From Solirubrobacterales bacterium (lineage in GTDB: Bacteria; Actinomycetota; Thermoleophilia; Solirubrobacterales; 70-9): a stretch of DNA of 26,848 bases. This document shows positions 14,533 through 22,707 of this stretch, piece after piece. The notes below the pieces were generated by a model. It was not told the origin of the DNA and did not search any database. It was given only the letters and a program-made list of their open reading frames with translations. Made by a program: the position numbers and the translations under genes. Each line of letters begins with the position of its first letter. Position 1 is the first letter of the stretch. The stretch lies in NCBI GenBank assembly GCA_030152805.1, contig JASLIG010000079.1, positions 1 through 26,848 of the forward strand, in the 5' to 3' direction.

Positions 14533-14880
14533 CCCGAAGCGGTCGATCGCGACCGAGAAGGTGAGCTGTCCCGTGATCGTCGCCGCGGCCACTCCCCCCG
14601 CGCCGATCGCGGTGACGGCGATCAGGGCGTTGGCGACGTAGACGGCGCCCAGCAGCCCGCCGAGCAGGTAGTACCAGCTGACGTCGAAGGTCGAGCTCAA
14701 TCCTCCCGCCTTGCCGCTGAGCACGACGATCGCGGCCAACGCCACCGTGCCGACGACGAACGAGATGAGCGCCGCCGGCAGGCTGCCGGTCGCACGGCCC
14801 AGCCCGGCATTGATCGGCGCCTGCAACGCGATCAGCCCGCCGGCCGCGGCCGTGAGGATGACCGCGAGGCCCCTATCCAT
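14443..14880 (-). CDS. Half-size DMT family transporter (YdcZ/DUF606 type)
   Basis: 145 residues from ATG 14880. Five hydrophobic segments: LAVILTAAAGGLIALQAPIN, LPAALISFVVGTVALAAIVVL, WYYLLGGLLGAVYVANALIAV, AATITGQLTFSVAIDRFG and ARVIGVVLLLAGTVLVV. The pattern QAPINAGLGRATGSLPAALISFVVGT is typical of the DUF606 branch of the drug/metabolite transporter superfamily, which often works as a pair of half-size proteins. No second half gene is adjacent here. The 3' 90 bp overlap the convergent FAD oxidoreductase. The substrate is unknown. Confidence 0.9.
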   Translation of the reverse strand: MDRGLAVILTAAAGGLIALQAPINAGLGRATGSLPAALISFVVGTVALAAIVVLSGKAGGLSSTFDVSWYYLLGGLLGAVYVANALIAVTAIGAGGVAAATITGQLTFSVAIDRFGLFGLDQVALSPARVIGVVLLLAGTVLVVR

Positions 14881-14946
14881 GGCTCCGATTCGGTGCGGGC
14901 GTGATTCTCGTCTCGATCATGTGTTGAGTCGGTAACCGGCGTGCCG

Positions 14947-14974
14947 TTGCTGAACCACTTCGCTGTCATATCAG
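14947..14974 (+). promoter_or_regulatory. Weak candidate promoter for the ECF sigma gene
   Basis: TTGCTG (14947-14952) and TATCAG (14969-14974) are 16 bp apart and lie 24 bp before ATG 14999, in a slightly AT-richer gap. No clear ECF-type GGAAC/CGTC pair was found. Low confidence. Confidence 0.25.
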
Positions 14975-14998
14975 TAAGCCGATCAGAGACCACCGCAG

Positions 14999-16369
14999 AT
15001 GACACCGCCAGCTGAGGGATTTGCCGCCCGTTTCGTCCTTGGCCCGGCCCTGCGCGCGCAGCCGGACCGGCGCCTCGTCGCGCTCGTGCGCGAGGGCTAC
15101 GAGGCTGCCTTCGAGGAGATCGTGCGGCGCTACGGGAAGCCGCTGACCCGCTATGCCGCGGCGATCGTCGGCGGCCACGCCGAGGACGTCACCCAGGACG
15201 CCTTCTCCAAGGCGCTGCTGGCGCTGCGCCGCGGCGGCGACGAGATCGAGCTGCGGCCCTGGCTGTTTCGCATAGTCCGCAATACCGCGCTCAACGACCT
15301 GCGCGACAGCCCGCCGAGCGCGGCCGAGCTGGCGGAGACGATCGCGGCGGGCGGCAGCCCGGCCGAGGCGCTGGAGCGCCGCGAAGAACTGACCGACCTG
15401 ATGGAGCGGCTGCGGGCGCTGCCCGAGTCCCAGCGGGCGGCGATCGTGATGCGCGAGCTGGAAGGCCTCAGCCACGACGAGATCGCCGCGGCGCTGGGGA
15501 TGAGCGGCGGTGCGGCACGCCAAGCGATCTACCGCGCCCGGCGGGCGCTGCGCGACGGTTTGGGGATGCTGCTGCCACTGCCGCTGCTGAAGGGACTCCT
15601 CGCAGCCCTCGCCGCTGGTGGCGGCGCCGAGGTCGCCGCCGGTGCCGGAGCCGTCGGGGCGGGCGGAGCGGCCGGCGCCGGCGTCGCGCTTAAGGCGATC
15701 ACGGCAACCGCCCTCGTCGCCGGAGCCGTCGGGGCGGGCGTGGCGCTGCACGACAATCACCGTCGTTCCAGCGGCGGAGAGCAGGCGGTCGCCGCGGGGT
15801 CGTCTCAGAGCACCGCCGAGTCGTCCCAGACCGGGGCCGCGACCGCACTCCCGATTGACGACTCCAATGGCCGGAGAGCTGGCGAAGCCGGACACGGCAA
15901 GGACGGGACGGGTGACGACGGCGGCAGCCGGGGACACGGGCGGGACGGCGGGCGCAGTCACGGCCGCGAGCCTGGCGACGATCACGGCGGGCGTGGCGCC
16001 GAGCCCGGTGAGGATCGGGGCGGCACCGGTGCGAGCGGCGAGGGTCATTCCGGCGCCGAGCCGGAGCCAAGCGGCGATCGTGGCGGGCACCACCACAGCG
16101 GCGGTGGCGGCCCAGGCCCCGGGGGCGGGAGCGACGGCTCGCACGGCGGTAACTCGGGATCCGACGGCGGTGGGGGATCGAGCGGGGGCGGGTCCGGCGA
16201 GAGCGGCTCTGGCCCCACCCCCAGCGTCATATCCAGCGACGGCGGGTCGGAGTCGGGCGAAACTATCGCGCCGCCGGAGACAGACGGCGGCGGTTCGGGT
16301 TCGAGCAGCGGATCGGGCTCCGGCAGCTCGGGTTCGGGATCTGGCTCCGGTTCCGGCGAGGGCGGCTGA
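14999..16369 (+). CDS. ECF RNA polymerase sigma factor with membrane and Gly/Ser/His/Asp-rich tail
   Basis: 456 residues from ATG 14999, about twice the usual ECF length. Sigma region 2 spans ~25-95 (YEAAFEEIVRRYGKPLTRYA, EDVTQDAFSKAL, LRPWLFRIVRNTALNDLRD). Region 4 spans ~130-185 (LPESQRAAIVMRELEGLSHD, ALGMSGGAARQAIYRARRAL). Then come hydrophobic stretches (LLPLPLLKGLLAALAAGGG at ~191-209 and ALKAITATALVAGAVGAGVAL at ~230-250), of which the second is a good transmembrane helix. Residues ~255-456 are low complexity, rich in Gly, Ser, Asp, His and Glu, with long GS runs at the end. This predicts a sigma factor tethered to the membrane with an exported tail. No anti-sigma gene is adjacent. The next gene shares a tail motif. 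Confidence 0.92.
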   Translation: MTPPAEGFAARFVLGPALRAQPDRRLVALVREGYEAAFEEIVRRYGKPLTRYAAAIVGGHAEDVTQDAFSKALLALRRGGDEIELRPWLFRIVRNTALNDLRDSPPSAAELAETIAAGGSPAEALERREELTDLMERLRALPESQRAAIVMRELEGLSHDEIAAALGMSGGAARQAIYRARRALRDGLGMLLPLPLLKGLLAALAAGGGAEVAAGAGAVGAGGAAGAGVALKAITATALVAGAVGAGVALHDNHRRSSGGEQAVAAGSSQSTAESSQTGAATALPIDDSNGRRAGEAGHGKDGTGDDGGSRGHGRDGGRSHGREPGDDHGGRGAEPGEDRGGTGASGEGHSGAEPEPSGDRGGHHHSGGGGPGPGGGSDGSHGGNSGSDGGGGSSGGGSGESGSGPTPSVISSDGGSESGETIAPPETDGGGSGSSSGSGSGSSGSGSGSGSGEGG

Positions 16370-16441
16370 ACGCCCGCGTGATCCTGGCGCATTCCACGGG
16401 TTGTGGAAGCGAGTGCATCTTTCACCGACAAAGGAGGAACC

Positions 16442-17092
16442 ATGATCCGCTCGCAGGCAGGACCGGCCCGCGCGGCCCTGGCGCTGGTTGCGGTGGGGGT
16501 GCTGGCGCTGATCGCGCTGCCCGGCGCCGCGGCGGCCAAGGACCGCAACCACGACCGCATTCCCGATCGCTGGGAGCATCGCCACCACCTCTCGACCAAG
16601 GTCAACCAGGCGGGCCGCGATCAGGACCGCGATCACCTGCGCAACCGCGCCGAGTTCCTCACCGGAGACTCGCCGCGCGATCGCGACAGCGACGACGACG
16701 GGATCGTCGACGGCAACGAGAACGCCGGCACGATCCAGTCCTTCGACGCCACGACCGGTCGCCTCGTGATCGGCCTCTTCGGCGGCGACACGGTCGGCGG
16801 CCTGGTCACCGAGCAAACCCGGATCAAGTGCGAGGACGAGCACGAGCCGGACATCTCAATGCATTCTCGCCAGGGTGAGGAAGAGTCCGGAGACGATCAC
16901 GGCGGCCATGGCGACGAGCCGGGGGACGACCACGGTGACAATTCCGGCCCCGGCCCAAGCGGCCATGACGACAACGGAACCGGCGCCAACTGCACGATCG
17001 CGGACCTGATCCCGGGCGCGACCGTGGAGGAGGCCGAGCTCGAGCTGGAGCATGGTGCCGCCACCTTCGAGGAGGTCGAGCTGGCGGACTGA
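16442..17092 (+). CDS. Secreted Asp/His-rich protein, thrombospondin-3/EF-like repeats plus DUF5666-like strand region
   Basis: 216 residues from ATG 16442, preceded by an excellent ribosome binding site (AAAGGAGG, 16430-16437). Signal peptide: Arg-rich start, hydrophobic core ALALVAVGVLALIALPG, likely cleavage after AAAA. The mature part begins KDRNHDRIPDRWEHRH, then DQDRDHLRNRAEFLTGDSP and RDRDSDDDGIVDGNENAG, Asp-rich loops like thrombospondin type 3 or EF-hand-like calcium sites. Next is GTIQSFDATTGRLVIGLFGG, which with the C-terminal VEEAELELEHGAATFEEVEL resembles DUF5666. Between them is a His/Asp/Gly segment (SGDDHGGHGDEPGDDHGD) close to one in the ECF tail. It starts 72 bp after the ECF gene and is probably in the same operon. 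Metal binding is likely but untested. Confidence 0.85.
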   Translation: MIRSQAGPARAALALVAVGVLALIALPGAAAAKDRNHDRIPDRWEHRHHLSTKVNQAGRDQDRDHLRNRAEFLTGDSPRDRDSDDDGIVDGNENAGTIQSFDATTGRLVIGLFGGDTVGGLVTEQTRIKCEDEHEPDISMHSRQGEEESGDDHGGHGDEPGDDHGDNSGPGPSGHDDNGTGANCTIADLIPGATVEEAELELEHGAATFEEVELAD

Positions 17093-17099
17093 GGACCGG

Positions 17100-19733
17100 C
17101 TACTTGGCGTCGAGCCAGTCGGCACCGACGCCAACGTCGACCTCGAGCGCTGGATCGAGCTGGTAGGCGGCGCACATCTCGCGCCGCACCAGCTCGACCG
17201 CGCCGTCCATCTCCTCCGGCGGGCCCTCGAAGAGCAGCTCGTCGTGGATCTGCAGGACGAGCCGGGTCCGCGTGCCGGCCTCGCGCAGCGCTCGCTGGCA
17301 GCGCACCATCGCGATCTTGATGATGTCCGCGGCGGTGCCCTGGATCACCGTGTTGACGGCGAGGCGCTCGCCGAGCCGGCGCGTGTTGGGGTTGCCCGAG
17401 CGCAGCTCCGGGATCGCGCGGCGGCGGCCGAGCAGCGTCGTCACGTAGCCCTCCTCCTGTGCTCGCTCCACCACCTGCTCGCGGAAGGCGCGCACCGCCG
17501 GGAAGCGCTCCAGATAGCGCGAGACGAATTCCTCGCCCTCTTTGCGCGGGATGTTGAGCCGGTCGGCGAGACCGAAGCCGGTGAGGCCGTAGACGATGCC
17601 GAAGTTGACCATCTTCGCCTTCGAGCGCTGGCCGACGTCGACGTCCTCGCGGGAGATGTCGAATACCTCGGCGGCGGTCGCCGCGTGCACGTCGTCGCCG
17701 GCGCGGAAGATCTCCTTCAGCACCTCCTCCTCGGCAACGTGGGCGAGCACGCGCAGCTCGACCTGGCTGTAGTCGGCGGAGAGCAGCCGGTCCCCCTCCT
17801 CGGCGACGAAGCAGGCCCGCACCGGGCGGCCGATCTCGGTGCGGATCGGGATGTTCTGCAGGTTCGGGTTGGTGCTGGAGAGGCGCCCGGTCGTGGTCGC
17901 CGCCTGGTTGAAGGTGGTGTGGACACGGCCGGTCTCGGGATCGATCAGGTCGGGCAGCGAGTCGAGGTAGGTGTTCTTCAGCTTGGTCAGCTCGCGCCAG
18001 GACTCGATCTTCTCGACGATCGGGTGCTCCTCGCGGATCTGGGCGAGCACGCGGGCATCGGTCGAGTAGCCCGTTTTGCCGCGCCGCTTGCGGGTCAGCT
18101 CGAGCTTCTCGAAGAGGATGCGACCCACCTGCTGCGGCGAGCCGATCGTGAACTCCTCCTCGGCCAGCTCGAAGATCTCCACCTCCAGGGTGGCGATGCG
18201 CTCGCCGAAGCCGGCGCCCACCTCGGCCAGGCGCTCGGCGTCGAGCTTCAGCCCCTCGCGCTCCATCGCGGCGAGCACGTGGACCAGCGGCAGCTCGACC
18301 TCGCGCAGCAGTTTCTCCAGGCCGAGCTCATCGATGCGCGGGCGCTGCGCTTCGGCGAGGGCGGCGACGAGGCGCGCTTCCTCGGCGGGGTCCAGACTGG
18401 CCTCGCCCTCGGCGTCACCCTCGAGCGAGAGTTGGCCATCGTCCTCCCCCTCCTTTGCGGGGGCGGCCCCGGCGGCGATGCCGATCCCGGCATCCGCGGC
18501 GAGCTCGGTGAGGTCGTAGGTGCGGCGCTGGGGCTCGAGCAGATAGGCGGCAAGCATCGTGTCGTGGTCGAGCGCCAGCTCGACGCCCTCGCGGGCAGCC
18601 GCGGCGAGCAGGCCGTGACGGCCGCCGCCGAGCGACTTGGCGTCGTGGGCGACCACGGCTCGCCCGTCCAGCGCGACCGCGAGCTCGTCGAGGGTCGAGC
18701 TGCCGGTGACGATTCGCTCGCCGTCGCTGGCGGCCCAAGTCTCGCCGGCGATCCCCAAGGCTGCCGCTCCCTCGCCCAGGTCGGCCGGCGTCCCCTCGGC
18801 CGCCTCGACGCTGAGCTCCTGCTCGACCCTGCGCCCGGGCACCGCCTCGCCCTCGGGCAGCGCTTCTTCGAGCCGCTCCATCACCGCGCGCAGCTCGAAC
18901 TCGCGCATGAAATCGCGCAGGACGCCGCGGTCCGGGCGCGAGGACATCACGGCGTCGAGGTCCACCCCGGTCTCGATGTCGTACTGCAGGGTCGCCAGCT
19001 GCTTCGACATGCGGGCGTCGTCGGCGTGCTCGACCAGGTTCTGCTTGCGCTTGGCGCCGGAGATCTCCTCGACGGCGCCGAGCACTCCCTCTAGGTCGCC
19101 GAACCGCTGCAGAAGCTGTGTCGCGGTCTTCTCGCCGATCCCCGGAACGCCGGGGATGTTGTCGGAGGTGTCGCCGCGCAGGCCCATTAGGTCGGTGATC
19201 CGCTCCGGCTGCACGCCGTAGCGCTCGATCACGGCGTCCTCGTCGTAGACCTTGGTCTCGGTGATGCCGCGCGAGGTGCTCATCACCCGCACCCCCTCGC
19301 CGACCAGCTGGTAGGCGTCGCGGTCGCCGGTCACGACCATCACCGGGATGCCCTGCTCGCGCGCCTGGCGGGTCAAAGAGGCGATCACGTCGTCCGCCTC
19401 GTAGCCCTCGACCTTGACGTTGGTGTAGCCGAAGGCCTCGACCAGCGGCATCAGGTGTGGCCACTGCTCGCGCAGCAGGTCCGGTCGCGGTTTGCGCTGG
19501 GCCTTGTAGAGGTCGTAGGTGACCTCCCGTCCCGACATCCCCGCGTCCCAGGCGACCACCACCCCCGCCGGCGCGTGCTCGTCGATGACCTTGACCAGCA
19601 TCGAGGCGAGCCCGTAGATCGCGTTGGTGGGCCTCCCGTCGCTGGTCCCGATCGACTCCGGCAGCGCGAAGAACGCCCGGTAGGCGAGCGAGTTGCCGTC
19701 GATCAGAAAGAGCTCGTGCTCGTTCTCCGCCAT
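17100..19733 (-). CDS. polA: DNA polymerase I
   Basis: 877 residues from ATG 19733; the frame is open 20 codons further, but MAENEHELFLIDGNSLAYRAF is the normal family start. Residues ~1-290 are the 5'-3' exonuclease (VVAWDAGMSGREVTYDLYKA, EGYEADDVIA, GVPGIGEKTATQLL). The middle (~310-480) has the fold of the 3'-5' exonuclease but lacks the Asp-x-Glu of the first exo motif, so proofreading is probably absent. The polymerase domain carries motif A DYSQVELR (654-661), motif B RSKAKMVNFGIVYG (703-716) and motif C QIHDELLF (around 830). The enzyme fills gaps after excision repair and removes RNA primers. Confidence 0.98.
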   Translation of the reverse strand: MAENEHELFLIDGNSLAYRAFFALPESIGTSDGRPTNAIYGLASMLVKVIDEHAPAGVVVAWDAGMSGREVTYDLYKAQRKPRPDLLREQWPHLMPLVEAFGYTNVKVEGYEADDVIASLTRQAREQGIPVMVVTGDRDAYQLVGEGVRVMSTSRGITETKVYDEDAVIERYGVQPERITDLMGLRGDTSDNIPGVPGIGEKTATQLLQRFGDLEGVLGAVEEISGAKRKQNLVEHADDARMSKQLATLQYDIETGVDLDAVMSSRPDRGVLRDFMREFELRAVMERLEEALPEGEAVPGRRVEQELSVEAAEGTPADLGEGAAALGIAGETWAASDGERIVTGSSTLDELAVALDGRAVVAHDAKSLGGGRHGLLAAAAREGVELALDHDTMLAAYLLEPQRRTYDLTELAADAGIGIAAGAAPAKEGEDDGQLSLEGDAEGEASLDPAEEARLVAALAEAQRPRIDELGLEKLLREVELPLVHVLAAMEREGLKLDAERLAEVGAGFGERIATLEVEIFELAEEEFTIGSPQQVGRILFEKLELTRKRRGKTGYSTDARVLAQIREEHPIVEKIESWRELTKLKNTYLDSLPDLIDPETGRVHTTFNQAATTTGRLSSTNPNLQNIPIRTEIGRPVRACFVAEEGDRLLSADYSQVELRVLAHVAEEEVLKEIFRAGDDVHAATAAEVFDISREDVDVGQRSKAKMVNFGIVYGLTGFGLADRLNIPRKEGEEFVSRYLERFPAVRAFREQVVERAQEEGYVTTLLGRRRAIPELRSGNPNTRRLGERLAVNTVIQGTAADIIKIAMVRCQRALREAGTRTRLVLQIHDELLFEGPPEEMDGAVELVRREMCAAYQLDPALEVDVGVGADWLDAK

Positions 19734-19805
19734 CGCCGCAACTCTATGAGGCGAGCCCGAGGGCGTCTCGCACGTCCCGCGCGCTGAGTCCACCGCTCCC
19801 GGCAG

Positions 19806-20678
19806 CTATTCGATCGTGTGCCGGGCGGGGACCAGGGTGGCTTTGATGCCGGGGCCGGACAGGGGAACGTGCGATCTGCCCGGGAAGTCGATCGCCAGGG
19901 ACCCGCTCCACCGGTTCGGTGGAGCGGCGTTGCGGTCGAACGAGCCCGTGCCGGAGAAAGGTGCGGGGGGAGACAGCGTCGCCGTGGCAAGGTCATGACT
20001 GAAGACGAATGCTCCGCTGCGGGCCGCGCCCTCGACGCTCCGGACGATCGCGATCTTGCCGCGGCGCTCATGCATCTCGGCCCGATAGGTGACCCGAGCG
20101 CCGGGCCTGTTCTCGTTGACTTGCAGGACCAGGTTGCGGGCGGCAGATCTGACCTTCAAGCCAGCTCCGGGCAGCCCAGGACCGATTGTTTCGCTTTCGC
20201 CGGGCCCGAAACAGCCGAATGCGAGAAAGGGCTTGATTTCAGCCCTCACCCGCGTTGCGCTCGCCTCCGTGTAGGCCTCCTCGCCGCGGAACTCGATCGT
20301 GCCTTGATAGGCGCCCGCTTCGAACTGGGTGGGTTCGTTTTCGCAAGGAGATTCTTCCTCCTCGATGTGGCCGTTGGGGACAAACTGCGCAGCGATCGTG
20401 CCGAGTCCGCCGAGATCCGCCTCGATATGCGCGTCGGTGACGTTCGCCGGGGCGAAGTAGCTCACCCCGGCATGTCGACGCTCGACGAAGATCAAAACCT
20501 CCCCACGGCCGTCGGCGCGCCTCGAATAGGCGAGCACGACGATCCGGAAGCCGTTGCTGCCGTGCAGCGTGAATGCGCCGGCGGCGCCGACCACGTCGGC
20601 ACTGGCGGTCGGAGGGGCGAGAAACGCCCCACTCGATGCCAGCGCTACGAAGGAGAGGACCGCGAGCAGGCGCTTCAT
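19806..20678 (-). CDS. Secreted protein of unknown function, coupled to the CotH-like gene
   Basis: 290 residues from ATG 20678, which overlaps the stop codon of the CotH-like gene as ATGA. A classical signal peptide is present (KRLLAVLSFVALASSGAFLAPPTASA). The mature protein is mostly predicted strand: FTLHGSNGFRIVVLAYS, GRGEVLIFVERR, GLGTIAAQFVPNGHIEEEES, then YQGTIEFRGEEAYTEASA and a C-terminal GTGSFDRN ... WSGSLAIDFPGRSHVPLSG. Only two Cys residues lie in the mature part (SPCENEP and FGCFGPG), so one disulfide is possible. I do not recognise a named family. Translational coupling suggests it works with, or is a substrate or partner of, the CotH-like protein at the cell surface. Confidence 0.82.
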   Translation of the reverse strand: MKRLLAVLSFVALASSGAFLAPPTASADVVGAAGAFTLHGSNGFRIVVLAYSRRADGRGEVLIFVERRHAGVSYFAPANVTDAHIEADLGGLGTIAAQFVPNGHIEEEESPCENEPTQFEAGAYQGTIEFRGEEAYTEASATRVRAEIKPFLAFGCFGPGESETIGPGLPGAGLKVRSAARNLVLQVNENRPGARVTYRAEMHERRGKIAIVRSVEGAARSGAFVFSHDLATATLSPPAPFSGTGSFDRNAAPPNRWSGSLAIDFPGRSHVPLSGPGIKATLVPARHTIE

Positions 20679-22279
20679 CGAGCGTCGAAGCGTGCCAGGT
20701 TGATTCGACGCGTGCGCGATTCGCGGGAGCCGGCCTGGGGAACGAAGCTCATTTGCACCCGCAGGGAGAGGGCGTGGGTTCGCAGGCGGGACAGCGCCGG
20801 CGCGGAGAGAGGGCACCGCAGTTTCAGCGGTCCGCTTCTCTCCGCCGAGGTTTTGACCGCGCAGGCGTTGCGCGCGTCTTTCGGCGTCCCCATCGTCGCG
20901 GTCTGCGTGACGATGCCGGGACCGGGGAGCCAGAGGTGGGTGATGAGCGCCGTACCTGCGCGCCTCGCGTGCCCGACGTAAAGGCCCGGTGGTGGCGGAA
21001 ATGAATCGATGACAGCGCCGGGATGCGGCGGCTCTGCCTCCGGCCCAAGGAAAGCCGCGAGTTCAGCCGGACGGTCGGCGACGAAGTCGAGCGTGTCCGC
21101 TACTTCACCGGGGATCCAGTCGGGATGCTCGAGGCGGGGATCGACTTTCTCCCACGGTTCGAGCAGTTTCGCCGTGCTTTCGCCGAACGCCCTCAGATCG
21201 AGGCCGGCGACGACGTTGCCGACGGCTCGCAGCTCGCCCAGGTAGAGGGCTTTGCACGCCGGGTCCGCCAGGCACTTGTTGAAGAGCAGGCCGCCAGGGT
21301 CGTCGAAGGAGAGCCGTTCCATCCAGGTCAGGTCGGTACCCCAGGGCAACATCTGAAAGACGCCGGTCGGGCTGCTGTAGAGGTAGTAGTTGTTGGGCTG
21401 TTTCGGCGCCACCCGACCCGAGTATCCATCCCAATGGCCGATGTACTTCTCCACCGCCCACATGCGGGTCATCTCTTCGAGGTCGGCAACCGAGACGACG
21501 GAAGCCGACCAGCCGTGACCGTCGCTCGCGTTGACGGCGGCAACCAGCGCTTCGAGGTCTTCGATGTGTTCGTCGTCGCCCTCGTCGACTTCATATCCAC
21601 CTCCTCCAGGAGGCAGTTTTTCGACGCCAGGGGTCACGTCAACGCCATATTCGCCCTCGTAGAGGTGCTGCGGCGGTTCCTGGAAGGGTCCAAACCAACG
21701 TTCCAGATTGACCTTGTCGAGGTTCTCGATGTTGAGGTAGATGCCGTAGTCGGCGCCGTTGAGTCGGACCCAGGCGAAACCGGTGCGCGAGGCGGCCACA
21801 CCGGCGGCCCGGAAAGCCCGGTAGGCCAAGGTCTCATGAATCAGCGAGTGGTCCTCGACCATGTTGTTGAGCGTCATCTTGCGCAGGCCGAGGAAGGTTT
21901 CCGTTTTTTTGAACTTGAGCTTGAAGGCGGCCTTGCCGCTGAGATCCCGGTAGGAGCCTTCGACGTTGCCCTTGAGGCGGATTTCGACCGGTAGCGAGGT
22001 GACGACCGGGGTTTCCGTGCCGCCGGGCGTGCCATCCGTTTTCGCCAGCGAGAACGTCCCTTTGACGTATTCGAACGGTTCGGCTTCGAGTTTCGTTTTT
22101 TCGCCAGGGGACAGCGTCAGGTCAATCGCCACCACCGTCCCCGCTTCGTACATCCAACCTGCCGCGCCGGGCGTAGGTTCCGCTATGGCCGCGGGGGAAA
22201 CTGGCCCGAAGGCTAGACACAGCCCTGCACAGATCGCCGCGACGACGCCCAGCCTCGGTGCGATTCGGTCGGATCGCAT
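20675..22279 (-). CDS. CotH kinase-like secreted protein
   Basis: 534 residues from ATG 22279; ATG codons at 22285 and 22294 are also in frame and none has a clear ribosome binding site. A signal peptide follows (LGVVAAICAGLCLAFGPVSPAAIA). The CotH domain shows PVEIRLKGNVEGSYRDLSGK, FKLKFKK, RKMTLNNMVEDHSLIHETLA, AYRAFRAAGVAASRTGFAWV, GIYLNIENLDKVNLERWFG and the late motif FQMLPWGTDLTW. CotH proteins are atypical protein kinases, best known for the Bacillus spore coat; here the usual WDxD is changed to WGTD, so activity is uncertain. A ~100-residue C-terminal strand-rich extension follows the domain. No sporulation genes are near. Its stop overlaps the start of the next secreted protein. Confidence 0.85.
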   Translation of the reverse strand: MRSDRIAPRLGVVAAICAGLCLAFGPVSPAAIAEPTPGAAGWMYEAGTVVAIDLTLSPGEKTKLEAEPFEYVKGTFSLAKTDGTPGGTETPVVTSLPVEIRLKGNVEGSYRDLSGKAAFKLKFKKTETFLGLRKMTLNNMVEDHSLIHETLAYRAFRAAGVAASRTGFAWVRLNGADYGIYLNIENLDKVNLERWFGPFQEPPQHLYEGEYGVDVTPGVEKLPPGGGGYEVDEGDDEHIEDLEALVAAVNASDGHGWSASVVSVADLEEMTRMWAVEKYIGHWDGYSGRVAPKQPNNYYLYSSPTGVFQMLPWGTDLTWMERLSFDDPGGLLFNKCLADPACKALYLGELRAVGNVVAGLDLRAFGESTAKLLEPWEKVDPRLEHPDWIPGEVADTLDFVADRPAELAAFLGPEAEPPHPGAVIDSFPPPPGLYVGHARRAGTALITHLWLPGPGIVTQTATMGTPKDARNACAVKTSAERSGPLKLRCPLSAPALSRLRTHALSLRVQMSFVPQAGSRESRTRRINLARFDAR

Positions 22280-22356
22280 GCCCATACAACGCATTTGCGC
22301 GCTATTTCTACCGACTGACCGCCGGCCATGCGAAAACCTCGATGGCTCAAGGCTGA

Positions 22357-22644
22357 CTGATCGCTGACCGATGGGGAGCGGGTGGAGGGCGCCAAGGTAC
22401 CCACGCAAGCTGGGCCCGTTGCGGACCGGATGGCAATCTGGCCGATAGACGACGGCGCTACGGGCTCGACGCCACGTTTCAGGGCGCGAGCGGCTACGAA
22501 CGCGCCGAGCTGCACGTCGCGACGCTCCGCGAGACCGACGTCCGACACTCGTTCCGCCAAGAGCTCGGTGGCGCCTGGACGATCCGCTTCGGGCCGCTCA
22601 GCGCCGCAGAGGTGAGCGAGGCGCTCACCGCCTTCGTTCGCTGA
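22357..22644 (+). pseudogene. Orphan C-terminal gene fragment, no usable start codon
   Basis: The frame is open from 22357 (after TGA 22354-22356) to TGA 22642-22644 and contains no ATG, GTG or TTG. From about 22450 it has host-like GC-rich third positions and protein-like sequence: RYGLDATFQGASGYERAELH, then VATLRETDVRHSFRQELGG and AWTIRFGPLSAAEVSEALTA before the stop. I do not recognise the family. It most likely represents the end of a gene whose 5' part was lost. Apart from this fragment I see nothing in 22295-22707. Confidence 0.55.
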
Positions 22645-22707
22645 GCCTGGCCGCCGCGCGACCCCGTGCCCAGGCGGTCAGCCCGAATCTGATTCGATAG
22701 CTGCCCT

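Noticed and set aside
14966..16843. 625-codon open frame on the minus strand opposite the ECF sigma gene.
   Set aside because: Shadow of the Gly/Ser-rich sigma tail; no domain features, and it crosses two real genes.
17052..19094. 680-codon open frame on the plus strand opposite polA.
   Set aside because: Shadow of polA; no recognisable domain or ribosome binding site.
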